Assembly (NCBI GenBank): GCA_020633335.1
Contig: JACKDU010000011.1
Location: 1 to 64,000 of the forward strand
Length of the DNA stretch: 64,000 bases
Reading direction: 5' to 3'
From: Myxococcales bacterium
GTDB taxonomy: Bacteria; Myxococcota_A; Polyangia; Nannocystales; Nannocystaceae
The notes under the pieces are model-generated. The model was not told the DNA's origin and ran no database searches. It worked only from the letters and a program-made list of their open reading frames with translations. The position numbers were made by a program, and so were the translations under genes. Within the stretch, counting starts at the first letter, position 1; the number at the start of each line of letters is the position of its first letter. Positions 24,000 through 33,500 of this stretch are shown here, one piece after another.

Positions 24000-25220
24000 A
24001 TGAACCTCCGCACCGCCCCCGCACTCCAAGCGATCGCTGGCCTCGCCCTCTCGCTCTCCCTCGCCGCCTGTACTGGCGGCACCGAGGACACCGAGAGCAC
24101 CAGCGACACCTCTGACACGAGCGACAGCACCGGCGCCGACACGGACGGCCCCGACGCGAGCTGCGAGGGCCTCCAGCTGCCCATGCTCGACGAGTCGAGC
24201 TGCGCCCCGCTCGGCACCGACTACACCCCGCGCGACATGATGTCGGCGAACGACGGGTGGGACGCCTGCGTCTCCGACGACGCGGCCTATCACCTCGTCG
24301 AGACCACCCCGAGCTCGATCGCCCGGGCCGAAGCCTATGAGGACATCGCCGACCTCCTCTGGCGGAACGGCACGCCGAGCAAGGAGGACTTCACCGCGGC
24401 CCGCGACATCTACGCGATCGCCGAGGGGCTCGGCTCGCGCCTCGAGCGGCGCGAGGACCTCCACTACCCGGAGATCCCGATGAGCGACTGGGACCCGGTG
24501 GTCGACCCCGACAAGCAGTGCACCGTCGGCGAGAACACCACCAAGTACCCCGACCGCTGCGCGGGTCCGGCGAAGCTCACCCCGATCGTCACCGACGCCT
24601 TCGCGGCCGGTCAGTCCGGTGAGGGCGACCCGGACATCCACGCCGCCCGCATCGACGCCGCGTTCCTGTGGTTCTATTACATCTCGACCTACAAGGAGGC
24701 GAACACCTGCGCGACGGTGGTCGCCAAGGACTGCGACTCCTCGTGGGGCTACTACACCGGCGGCAACGGGATCGACGGCGGGATCGCCCTCGCCGGGCTC
24801 ATCCGGGCGGCGAGCGTCGAGAGCCACAACCGGATCTGGGACGGGCTGCTCGCGGTCCGCTGCTGGCGCGACCTCACCCAGGACATGGGCACCTACCCGC
24901 TCCTCGACGAGCTCCCGGCGGCTGACCAGGAGCTCTTCGCGCAGGGCTGGGAGCAGCTCGATCAGGCGCTCCACCGCGGCTACGCGCGGATGCTCCGGGC
25001 GCGGATGGCGAAGATGACCGAGGACAAGTGCAGCGGGGCCGGCAGCGCCACCCACTGGGCCTTCCTTCAGATCGCCGGGCCGGTCCTCGACCGTGAGGCG
25101 TCGGAGCGGGGCGCGCCCGAGGCGGCGAGCCTGAAGGCGCTCTGGGAGATGGACTCGCCGACCGCCCAGGACATCGCCGACGGGATGGCCGCGCTCGACG
25201 CGATCTTCCCCTGCGGCTAG
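24000..25220 (+). CDS. Secreted lipoprotein, helical, unknown family
   Basis: This 406-aa protein has a signal peptide with lipobox LAAC, then a Thr/Ser/Asp/Glu linker (about 25-48). The rest is mostly helical, with six or more Cys, a GNTTKYP-like segment, a long central helix pair (IDAAFLWFYYISTYKEAN), the Gly-rich loop GYYTGGNGIDGGIALAG, and a C-terminal helical bundle. The overall look recalls helical periplasmic binding proteins, but no family motif is recognised. ATG 24000 is chosen over the upstream frame from 23943 because the signal peptide starts there. It is followed by a strong hairpin. Confidence 0.75.
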   Translation: MNLRTAPALQAIAGLALSLSLAACTGGTEDTESTSDTSDTSDSTGADTDGPDASCEGLQLPMLDESSCAPLGTDYTPRDMMSANDGWDACVSDDAAYHLVETTPSSIARAEAYEDIADLLWRNGTPSKEDFTAARDIYAIAEGLGSRLERREDLHYPEIPMSDWDPVVDPDKQCTVGENTTKYPDRCAGPAKLTPIVTDAFAAGQSGEGDPDIHAARIDAAFLWFYYISTYKEANTCATVVAKDCDSSWGYYTGGNGIDGGIALAGLIRAASVESHNRIWDGLLAVRCWRDLTQDMGTYPLLDELPAADQELFAQGWEQLDQALHRGYARMLRARMAKMTEDKCSGAGSATHWAFLQIAGPVLDREASERGAPEAASLKALWEMDSPTAQDIADGMAALDAIFPCG

Positions 25221-25252
25221 CGCGCCCAGCGCGCCGTCATGGGTGCGCGGAG

Positions 25253-25297
25253 GGACCCGGGTCCGGGCTCGCCGAGGGGCGAGCGGGGCCCGGGTCC
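25253..25297 (+). terminator. Two-tier hairpin downstream of the lipoprotein gene
   Basis: The outer stem GGACCCGGG/CCCGGGTCC (25253-25261 with 25289-25297) encloses an inner stem CTCGCC/GGCGAG. A second small hairpin follows at 25315-25339 (CGATTTT/AAAATCG) containing a run of nine A. Together they form a likely terminator block. Confidence 0.6.
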
Positions 25298-25425
25298 TTC
25301 ACCTCGAGCGGTGGCGATTTTGCGCCGAAAAAAAAATCGAGGGGAGCTGTAGGGTTCCGGTGGACCTCGACACTGGACGGAGATGAGGGCCCGTGACGCG
25401 GTCGCCGGGCCAGCCAGAGGTCATC

Positions 25426-25776
25426 ATGGACAGCTTCATCGATTTCTACGCCAACGGCGGCATCTTCAACCACTTCATCACCATCGGCCTCGGGGTCGCG
25501 CTCGCCTCCCTCGTCTTCGCGCGGCGCGAGGGCGGGAGCGAGCGCTGGCTGGCGGTCTGCGAGCGGACGCTCGTGGCCTGCCTCGGGCTCGGGCTCCTGG
25601 GCTCGCTCTTCGGGGTCGTCGAGGCCAGCGCCGCCCTGGGCATGGTCAAGCCGGAGTTCCTCATGCCGGCGGCCTCGCGGGCGGCTGGGATCCTCGTCAT
25701 TCCGCTCTGCTGGGCGCTCCTGGGGGTGATTCCGCTGGGGATCGCCAGCACCGTGGTCCGCTTCCGCAAGGCCTAG
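25426..25776 (+). CDS. Small TolQ/ExbB/MotA-like membrane protein
   Basis: This 116-aa protein has three predicted membrane helices (about 15-32, 48-68, 80-108). The order of a short first helix, a polar loop with ER-x-L-V, then LGLGLLGSLFGVVEASAALG and a long final helix pair resembles the core of TolQ/ExbB/MotA proton-channel subunits, which carry GLLGTV-x-G-like motifs. It is only half the usual length and no TolR/ExbD partner is adjacent, so the assignment is tentative. ATG 25426 follows AGAGG by about 5 nt. The membrane-anchored sigma factor gene begins 120 nt downstream in the same direction. Confidence 0.6.
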   Translation: MDSFIDFYANGGIFNHFITIGLGVALASLVFARREGGSERWLAVCERTLVACLGLGLLGSLFGVVEASAALGMVKPEFLMPAASRAAGILVIPLCWALLGVIPLGIASTVVRFRKA

Positions 25777-25895
25777 CCCGCGGTGCTGGCTCGAAGGGCG
25801 GAGGGCCGGGTGACCGGCCGCTCCGCCGCTGAGGGGCCCCTCACCGGTCCCCTGCGCTACTCTCAAAGACCCTCATCCCCCTCCTCCCGGATCCC

Positions 25896-27110
25896 ATGGA
25901 AAACCTCCTCAGCAACACGGCCTTCCTGGTCAGCATGGGGCTCTTCCTCGTCGGCTTCCTCGCCTTCCCGACGCTGCGCCTGGTGGCGATGGTGATCGCG
26001 GGGATCAACACGTCGGTCCGGTCGATTGAGGGCTGGATGAAGCTCCGATCGCTGGGGGAGGCCCCCGAGCGGCCGCTCGCGCTCGACGGCCTGAGCCCGC
26101 CGCTCGCCGATCTCGCCCGCCAGACCCGTCTCCTCGCGCTCGAGCTCCGGCGCTCGAGCGACGCGGCGGTCCTCTGGCCCGACGCGCGGGCCGACGAGCG
26201 ACCCAACAACTGGTGGAGCGCCTTCGTCGGGGTCGGCGGCTACGAGGGGCCGACCGACGCCGACCGCGAGGTCTGGGAGTGGCTCCGCTCGCTCGAGCGG
26301 CTGCCCAGCGGCGAGCGCGAGCGCCTCGCCGGGGTCGGGGTCGATCCCGCGAAGATCCGGGCCGAGCTGGTCCACGAGCGGGCGCCGAAGGAGCACATCC
26401 GGGCGCTCGCCGGGCTCTTCGCGTCGCTCGACGAGCGCCTCCAGAGCCTCGTCGGGGCCGGCTACCGGGGCTCGAACGCCCATGTGCCGGCCTCGCTGCC
26501 GCGCTCGGTCGGCCCTCGCTTCGCGCTGACGTCGGAGGCCCGCGACGGCGATCCGGTGGGCGACGCAGCCGACGCGGCCGACGCGGCCGACGCAGGACCC
26601 GCGGACGAGGCGACCCTGCGGGAGCGGGAGCGGCGCTGGGCCGAGGTCCTCGACCGCTACGGCGGCGGGATCGCGCGGATCGCCGCCTCCCACGCCCGCG
26701 ATCGCGGCGAGCGCGAGGACCTCGAGCAGGACATCGCGCTCGCGCTCTGGCAGGCGCTACCGGCCTTCCGCGGCGAGTCGTCGCTCAAGACCTTCGTCCA
26801 CCGGGTCGCCCGCTACTGCTGTTACCGGGTGCTGCGTCGCCGCGGCAAGGTGCAGCTCGACGCGCTGGTCGACGAGCTCGGCGATCCCGCGGCCTGCATC
26901 GAGTCGTGGATGGCCCAGACCGAGGATCGCCGGCGCCTCGAGCGGGCGCTCGCTCGCCTCCCCGAGGGGCTCGAGTCGACCCTGAGCCGCCGCCTCGCCG
27001 GTCAGAGCTACGCCGAGATCGCTGACGCCCTCGGGATCTCCGAGCAGAACGTCTCGGTCCGGCTGGTGCGGGCGCGCGAGCGGGTCTCGCAGGAGCTCCG
27101 CGCGGCCTGA
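25896..27110 (+). CDS. ECF-type sigma factor with N-terminal transmembrane domain
   Basis: This 404-aa protein. Residues 8-36 form a membrane helix. Residues 40-215 are a soluble helical domain of unknown family. Residues 222-236 are an Ala/Asp linker. The C-terminal 165 residues are an ECF sigma factor: sigma-2 at about 253-315 (REDLEQDIALALWQALPAF, then SSLKTFVHRVARY) and sigma-4 at about 345-400 (LPEGLESTL, SYAEIADALGISEQNVSVRLVRARERV). ECF factors are normally about 190 aa and soluble, held by separate anti-sigmas. No internal start with a ribosome site is seen between the parts, so a single fused protein is likely. It would be membrane-tethered, needing release or acting in place (inference). 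Confidence 0.85.
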   Translation: MENLLSNTAFLVSMGLFLVGFLAFPTLRLVAMVIAGINTSVRSIEGWMKLRSLGEAPERPLALDGLSPPLADLARQTRLLALELRRSSDAAVLWPDARADERPNNWWSAFVGVGGYEGPTDADREVWEWLRSLERLPSGERERLAGVGVDPAKIRAELVHERAPKEHIRALAGLFASLDERLQSLVGAGYRGSNAHVPASLPRSVGPRFALTSEARDGDPVGDAADAADAADAGPADEATLRERERRWAEVLDRYGGGIARIAASHARDRGEREDLEQDIALALWQALPAFRGESSLKTFVHRVARYCCYRVLRRRGKVQLDALVDELGDPAACIESWMAQTEDRRRLERALARLPEGLESTLSRRLAGQSYAEIADALGISEQNVSVRLVRARERVSQELRAA

Positions 27111-27139
27111 CGCGGCTGGCGGTCGCCGGCGCCGATGCC

Positions 27140-27156
27140 ACCCCGGAACGCGGGGT
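27140..27156. terminator. Small hairpin between convergent genes
   Basis: The stem ACCCCG/CGGGGT with a 5-nt loop lies between the sigma-factor stop and the RND permease stop. Weak candidate terminator. Confidence 0.3.
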
Positions 27157-27236
27157 CGGTCGATGCTGGCCGATCGGCGCGTCGCGTCATCGCCTGCGGG
27201 AGACGACGACTCCGGTGACGGGCCTGCGTCGCCGCG

Positions 27237-30200
27237 CTAGCCGGCGATCGCCCGCCAGCGGGCGATCGCGGCGGTGGCGATGTCCTCGATCATCGAGTAG
27301 GTCGCCGGCAGGAAGAGGAGCGTGATGATCGTGCTCGAGGCGAGGCCGCCGGCGACGATGATCGCCACCGAGTGGTAGTAGACGCCGGCGAGGGTCGGGT
27401 GGTGGATGATCATCGGCACGACCCCGAGCACGGTCGTCCCCGCGGTCATCAGGATCGGCCGGATCCGGTCCTGGCCGGCGAGCGCCAGCGCCTCGCCGCG
27501 CTCGTGCCCGCTCGCCCGGAGCTGGAGCGTGCGGTCGATGAGCATGATCCCGTTGTTGACGACGATGCCGATCAGGATGAAGAGCCCGACCATCGCCGTC
27601 GTGTCGACCGTCGTCCCGCTCAGCCACATCGCCCAGGGCGCGCCCATGCAGCCGAGGAGGCAGGTGATCAGGATCGCGAAGGGCTGGAGGAAGCTCTCGA
27701 AGAGCGAGGCCATCACCGCGTAGACGAGGATCAGGCAGAGGATCAGGTTGACCAGCATGTCGTCGCGCGACTGCTTGTCCTTCCACCAGGGCACCCAGTC
27801 GCCGACGGTGTAGCCCGGCGGCAGGATCAGCCCCTCGATCGCCCGGTCGACGAGCTCGCGGTTGCCCGGCGGGTCGACGTTGAAGAAGCGGACCTTGACC
27901 CGCACCAGGGTCTCGCGGTCGAGGCGCTGGACGAAGTGGGGCGAGCGGCTGGTCTCGAAGCTCGCAAAATTCGAGAGCGGCACCTCGTCGCCGCTCGCCA
28001 GGGAGATCCGGAGGTCGCGGAGCTCGGCGATCCCCGGGGCGTTGGCCTGGTCGCGGACGCTCATCGTCCCGGCGCTGAGGCGGAGCTCGATCTCGCCGTC
28101 GGGGCCGCGCACCTGGCCCATCGGCGTCCCCTGGAACGCGGTGGTGATCGCCTGCGAGATCTGGTCGGAGCGGAGGCCGGCCCGGCGGATCCGCGCGGGG
28201 TCGAGCTTGACGTGGACCTCCTGCGAGCCCTCGTCGTAGGGGCCGGTGACCACGTCGTAGCCGCCGGCCTCGGGGTCGCTCGCGTCGCCCTTGGGGAGCT
28301 CGCTCCGGAGGCGCTCGGTGACCCGCTGGGCGAGCTCCATCAGCACCCCCATGTCCTCGCCGCGGACCGCGATCTGGACCTCGTTGCGGTCGCCGCGGCG
28401 GCGGCTCGACTGCCGGTCCTCGCCGATCAGGTAGCGGACGCCGGGGCGCTCCGGCAGGGTCTTCGAGAGCGCGAGCTTGAAGGCCTCGACGTCGGCCTCG
28501 CTCTCCGCCCGCCCGCTCGGGTGGGCGTCGCACTGCCCCCACCAGTCGGAGTACTGGCACGAGATGTGGGCGAGGCCGATCTGCTCGCGGGCGCCGAGGA
28601 GCGCCTCCTCGATCGCCTCGATGTGGGCGCCGATCTCGCTGTGGTCCGGGCTCCCGGAGAGCTGGAGGGTGATCGGCGTCGCCTCCTGCTGCTGCTCGAT
28701 GTCGCCGATCTGGAACTCGAGCTGGGTCAGCGGCAGGTAGGCGGTGGCGGCGACGCAGAGGCCGGTGAGCACGGTGAGCCGCGGCCAGCGGAGGGTGCGG
28801 GCGATCGTCCAGCGGTAGGCCGCGGCGACCCGCTCGAGGAGGCGGATCCGCGGCGGCGGCTTCGGGTCGCCGAGCGCCCGCGTCATCATCAGCGGGACCG
28901 CGGTCTGCGAGATCACCAGCGAGCAGAGGAGGACGATCGAGAAGGTGATCCCGAGGGGCCGGAGGTAGGCCGACATCTTGTCGGTCGGCGGGCCGAAGAC
29001 CAGCGGCAGGAAGACGATCACCGACGAGAGCGTCGACGCGATCGTCGCCAGGCCGACCTCGCGGCTGCCGGCGAGGATCGCCCGCCGCGGCGCCTCGCCG
29101 CGGTGGAGGTGGTGCTCGATCGCCTCGACGATCACGACCGCGTTGTCGATCAGCGCGCCGACCCCGAGCACCAGCCCGAGGAGGACGATGCACGAGAGCT
29201 CGTCGCCGCGGAGGAGGAGCACGCCGGTGGTCGCGAGGAGCGTCAACGGGATGCAGAGCGCGGCGATCAGCGTCACCCGCAGGCGCCGCAGGAAGAGGAA
29301 GAGGACGATGACCCCGAGGATCCCGCCGAAGATCCCGGTCGTCCGGAGGTCGCCGAGGGTGTTGAGGATCTGCTCGCCCTGATCCGCGAAGATCATGATC
29401 CGCGCCCCCTCGAGCGCCGGCGACTCGGTGACCTCGGCGATCGCCTCGCGCACCCGCTCGGAGACCTCGACCGGGCTCGCGCCGGCCTCGGCGTAGATCG
29501 CCACGTTGATCCCGGGGAGGCCGTCGAGGCGCCGGAAGTTGCGCTGCTCCTTGGGGTGGACCGTGATCTCGGCGACCTCGCCGAGGCGGGCGAGGCTCGC
29601 GTCGCCCTCTGCGGCGCCGCGCCGCGCCAGGATCGCGCTGGCGGTCGCCTGCGAGGTGCCCATCTGCGACGAGAGCGCGAGCGTCGCGGCCGAACCGAGG
29701 CCGCCCTGGGCCGCCTGAGCGGCGCTCTGGGCCCCGGCGATCGCCGCCAGGCGCCCGCGCCCGAGGGGCAGCGCGGCGTAGGCCTCGGGGTCGGCCTCGA
29801 TCCCCGGCGCCCGCACCCCGGGGGTGACCTCGTCGGCGTAGAGGAGGCCGAGGCTGCGGCTCTGGCGGGCGCCGCGGACGGTCTCGACGATCGTCTGGGC
29901 GGCGACGCCGGTCCGCCGGACGTCCTCGAGGTCGAGGGCGATCTCGAGCTCGTCGGGCTCGACCCCCTCGAGCTCGACCCGCGAGACCCCCGGGATCCGC
30001 TCGATCGGCCGGACCAGGTGGCGCTCGATCGTCCGGTAGCGGAGGTCGCCGTCGCTCGCCAGGCGCAGCGACATCACCGGCTGATCGGCGGAGCTCCACG
30101 AGTCGATCGTGATCCGCTGGATCGTGTCGGGGAGGTTGGGGCGGGCGCGGTCGAGGCGCTCGCGGATCTCGGCCTTGCGGGCGTCGATGTCGGTGCCCGG

Positions 30201-30497
30201 CGCGAACTCGAGGTTGACCCGCACGCCGAAGCCGCCGCTGCCGACCTGGATCTGCTGGAGCCCCCGGAGGCCGGCGATCTCCTCCTCGATCGGCCGGATC
30301 ACCTCGCGCTCCAGGAGCTCCGGGGTCGTCCGCAGGACCTGGAGGCGGACCGAGATCGTCGACGCGCCGACGTCCGGCATGAAGGTGAGCGGCAGGCGGA
30401 AGGCGGCGATCACCCCGAGGACGAAGGCCGCGACCAGGAGCATCCCGACCATCACCGGTCGGCTCAGCGCGAGGTTGGCGAGGGTGAAGGAGCGCAT
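27237..30497 (-). CDS. RND efflux permease (second permease of the operon)
   Basis: This 1086-aa inner-membrane proton-driven exporter of the AcrB/HAE-type superfamily has the usual 12-helix layout with two large periplasmic loops. Helix 1 begins PVMVGMLLVAAFVLGV. The TM4 region has GVGALIDNAVVIVEAIEHH with the relay Asp, and the C-half has NNGIMLIDRTLQLRASGHERGEAL and RPILMTAGTTVLGVVPM. The substrate is not predictable. It is translated 6 nt after the first permease gene. A second, different permease in tandem is seen in MdtBC-type heteromeric pumps, and these two may likewise form a mixed trimer. Confidence 0.93.
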   Translation of the reverse strand: MRSFTLANLALSRPVMVGMLLVAAFVLGVIAAFRLPLTFMPDVGASTISVRLQVLRTTPELLEREVIRPIEEEIAGLRGLQQIQVGSGGFGVRVNLEFAPGTDIDARKAEIRERLDRARPNLPDTIQRITIDSWSSADQPVMSLRLASDGDLRYRTIERHLVRPIERIPGVSRVELEGVEPDELEIALDLEDVRRTGVAAQTIVETVRGARQSRSLGLLYADEVTPGVRAPGIEADPEAYAALPLGRGRLAAIAGAQSAAQAAQGGLGSAATLALSSQMGTSQATASAILARRGAAEGDASLARLGEVAEITVHPKEQRNFRRLDGLPGINVAIYAEAGASPVEVSERVREAIAEVTESPALEGARIMIFADQGEQILNTLGDLRTTGIFGGILGVIVLFLFLRRLRVTLIAALCIPLTLLATTGVLLLRGDELSCIVLLGLVLGVGALIDNAVVIVEAIEHHLHRGEAPRRAILAGSREVGLATIASTLSSVIVFLPLVFGPPTDKMSAYLRPLGITFSIVLLCSLVISQTAVPLMMTRALGDPKPPPRIRLLERVAAAYRWTIARTLRWPRLTVLTGLCVAATAYLPLTQLEFQIGDIEQQQEATPITLQLSGSPDHSEIGAHIEAIEEALLGAREQIGLAHISCQYSDWWGQCDAHPSGRAESEADVEAFKLALSKTLPERPGVRYLIGEDRQSSRRRGDRNEVQIAVRGEDMGVLMELAQRVTERLRSELPKGDASDPEAGGYDVVTGPYDEGSQEVHVKLDPARIRRAGLRSDQISQAITTAFQGTPMGQVRGPDGEIELRLSAGTMSVRDQANAPGIAELRDLRISLASGDEVPLSNFASFETSRSPHFVQRLDRETLVRVKVRFFNVDPPGNRELVDRAIEGLILPPGYTVGDWVPWWKDKQSRDDMLVNLILCLILVYAVMASLFESFLQPFAILITCLLGCMGAPWAMWLSGTTVDTTAMVGLFILIGIVVNNGIMLIDRTLQLRASGHERGEALALAGQDRIRPILMTAGTTVLGVVPMIIHHPTLAGVYYHSVAIIVAGGLASSTIITLLFLPATYSMIEDIATAAIARWRAIAG

Positions 30498-30503
30498 GGT
30501 CGG

Positions 30504-33500
30504 CTAGCCCTCCGCGCCCGCCCTGTCGCCCATGGACCTGTCGCCCATGGACCTTTCAGACATGTCCTCCGTGACATGTGAAGCGTCGCCCTCGCCAGCG
30601 ATCTCCGACCACGCCTCCTGGCGGCGGCCGGGGAGGAGCGAGTAGACGCAGGGGATCACCACCAGGGTGAGGAGGGTGGCGAGCGCGAGGCCGCCGATCA
30701 CGGTGACCGCGAGGGGCTGGCGCAGGGCCGCGCCGTCGCCGAGGCCGAGCGCCATCGGCACCAGGCCGAGCACGGTCGTCGCGGTGGTCATCAGGATCGG
30801 CCGCAGGCGGAGCGCGCCGGCGATCTCGAGCGCCTCCTGCACCGACTTGCCCTGGCCGCGGCGGTGGTTGACCGTGTTGATCAGGACGATCGCGTTGTTG
30901 ACGACGATCCCGCCGAGGATGATCACGCCCATGCCGACGATCGCCGAGAGCGGGGTGCCGGTCGCGGCGCAGGCCAGGAGCGCGCCGGCGATCGCCAGCG
31001 GCACCGTGAACATGATCAGGAAGGGGTGGTGGAGGCTCTCGAAGCTCGAGGCCATCACCACGTAGATCAGGAAGACCGACAAGATCGCGGTGAAGCCGAG
31101 GGAGCGGAGCGAGGCGCCCATCTCCTCGGCCTGGCCGGCGATCTCGGCCGTCACTCGCGGGTCGTCGGCGGCGTGGGCGTCGATCACCTCCGCGACCCCG
31201 GCGGCGACCCCCCCGAGGTCGCTCGAGGTCAGGCGGCCGCGGATCCGCAGGCCGCGCGAGCCCTCGATCCGCCGGATCTCCGCCGGGCCGACGCTCGCCT
31301 CGAGGTCGGCGACCGCCGAGAGGAGCACCGGCACCCCCGAGACCACCCCGACCTGGATCCGGCCGACGTCGTCGACGTTGTTGCGGTCGACCCGCGGGAG
31401 CTGGACGCGGACGTCGAGCTGGCGATCGGCGGCGTGGAGCTTGGTCGCGACCTCGCCCTGGATCGAGCGCTGGACGGCCGCCGAGGCCGAGGCGACGTCG
31501 AGGCCGAGGCGACCGAGGCGCTCGCGGTCGAAGCGGACCCGGACCTCGGGGCGGCCGCTGAGATCGTCGGGGGTCACGTCGGCGAGCCCCGGGACCGCGC
31601 GGAGGTCGTCGAGGAGGCGGCGGGCGTGGGCGATCGACGCGCTCGGCTCCTCCGAGAGGACCCGGACCTCGATCGGCGCGTCGACCGAGAAGAGCGCCGG
31701 CCGGCCGAGCTGGAGCGACGCCTCGGGGTCGTAGGTCGCGGCCGCGAGGCGGGCGAAGAGGCGATCGACCGCCGCGCCCTCGGTCTCGGCGGTGATCGAG
31801 GGGTCGAGGCGGAGGTTGAGCTGCGCGAGGTGGGTGCCGGTGATCGATCCGGTCGCCGAGCCGGCGGCCGAGACCGAGCCGACCCGGGCGAAGACCTCGG
31901 CGACCTCGGGCTCGTCGTCGACGGCGGCGACCAGGCGGCGGGTGAGCGCGGTCGTCCGCTCGAGCGCCGCCCCCTGCGGGAGCGTGAGCTGGACGTAGAC
32001 CTCGCCCTGGTCGAGCTCGGGGAGGAGCGTGCGGCCGAGGCGGCCGCCCTGCTCGAGGGCGACCCAGCAGAGGACCAGGGCCGCCGCGATCACGCCGATC
32101 CGGGCCCGCAGCGCGCCGCGGAGGACCGCCGGGTAGAGGCCGGCGACCGCGTCGTAGGCCATGCTGAGCGGCTTTGAGACCTTGCCCAAGAGCCAGCCGA
32201 GGCCGCGGACGACGACGCGGACGGCGACGAAGGCGAGCGCGAAGGGGGCGATGAGCCAGGAGGCGAGCGAGCGCGGGGCGTCGGCGGCCTCGCCCCGCGG
32301 CGGCGCCTCGAGGCTCTGGAGCACCGGCACCAGCGTCAGCGAGACCAGCATCGACGAGACGATGCTCAGCGAGACCGCGTAGGAGAGGTCGCGGACCAGC
32401 TGGCCGGCGATCCCCTCGACGAAGGCGATCGGCAGGAAGACCGCGACCGTGGTCAGGGTCGAGGCGACCACCGAGGGGGCGACCTCGCGGGTCCCGGCGA
32501 TCGCCGCCGCGCGGGCGCCGAGCCCCTGCTCGCGGACCCGGGCGATCGCCTCGAGGACGACGATCGCGTTGTCGACGAGCATGCCGACCCCGAGCGCGAG
32601 GCCGCCGAGGCTCATCAGGTTGAGCGAGACCCCGAGCGCCTGGAGCGGGACGAAGGTCGCCAGGAGCGAGATCGGGATCGTCACCGCGATCACCAGGGTC
32701 GCCCGCAGGTCGCGGAGGAAGAAGAGGAGCACCAGCACCGCCAGGAGGCCGCCGATCAGGGTGTTCGAGCGGACCTCGGCGATCGCCGAGTCGATGAACT
32801 CGGCCTGGTTGGAGAGGACGACGACCTTCTCGCCGGGCTCGAGCGAGAGGCGGCTGATCGAGGTGAGGACCGCGTCGGCGACCGCGACCGTGTTGGCGTC
32901 GCCCTCGCGGTAGACCGCGAGCTCGATCGCCTCGCGGCCGCCGACCAGCGCGAGCTCTTCGCGCTCCTTCGGCGCCCGCTTGATCGTCGCCACGTCGCGG
33001 AGGCGGAGCTCGGCGCCGGCCTGCGAGCGGAGGATCGTCTCGCCGAGCGCCTCCGGCGTGCGGGCCTCGTGGACCGTGCGGATCAGGTAGCGGTTGCGCT
33101 GCTCGGAGAGGGCGCCGCCGGGGCGGTTGATGTTGTCGGCGGTGACCGCCGCGACCACCTCGTCGGCGCCGAGGCCGAGGGCCGCGAGGCGGGCGGGGTC
33201 GATCTCGATCCGCACCTCGTCCTCGTCGCCGCCGTGGAGCTGGACCGCGGCGACCCCGGAGACCTTCTCGAGCGCCCGCTTCACCTGGCGATCGGCGCGC
33301 TGGCGGAGCGCCGAGAGGTCGACCTCGCCGCCCTCGTCGCCCTGATCGCCGCGGACCAGCGCGAGCCGGAGGATCGGCTCCTGCGCCGGGTCGTAGCGGA
33401 GGACCACCGGCCGCTCGGTCCCCTGGGGGAGGACGACGCGGTCGAGCTTCTCGCGGACGTCGTCCATCGCCCGGTCGATGCTGGTCCCCCACGCGAAGTC

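Noticed and set aside
23553..24003. Two short overlapping plus-strand frames in the lower-GC block
   Set aside because: Third-position base use is not that of genes here, they lack ribosome sites and motifs, and they run into the lipoprotein leader.
25328..25336. Run of nine A upstream of the TolQ-like gene as a promoter UP element or slippage site
   Set aside because: It pairs with a T4 run to make a small hairpin right after the lipoprotein terminator, so a termination role is the simpler reading.
27372..30581. A 3.2-kb plus-strand open frame
   Set aside because: It mirrors the RND permease gene; it has no hydrophobic core, motif or start context of its own.
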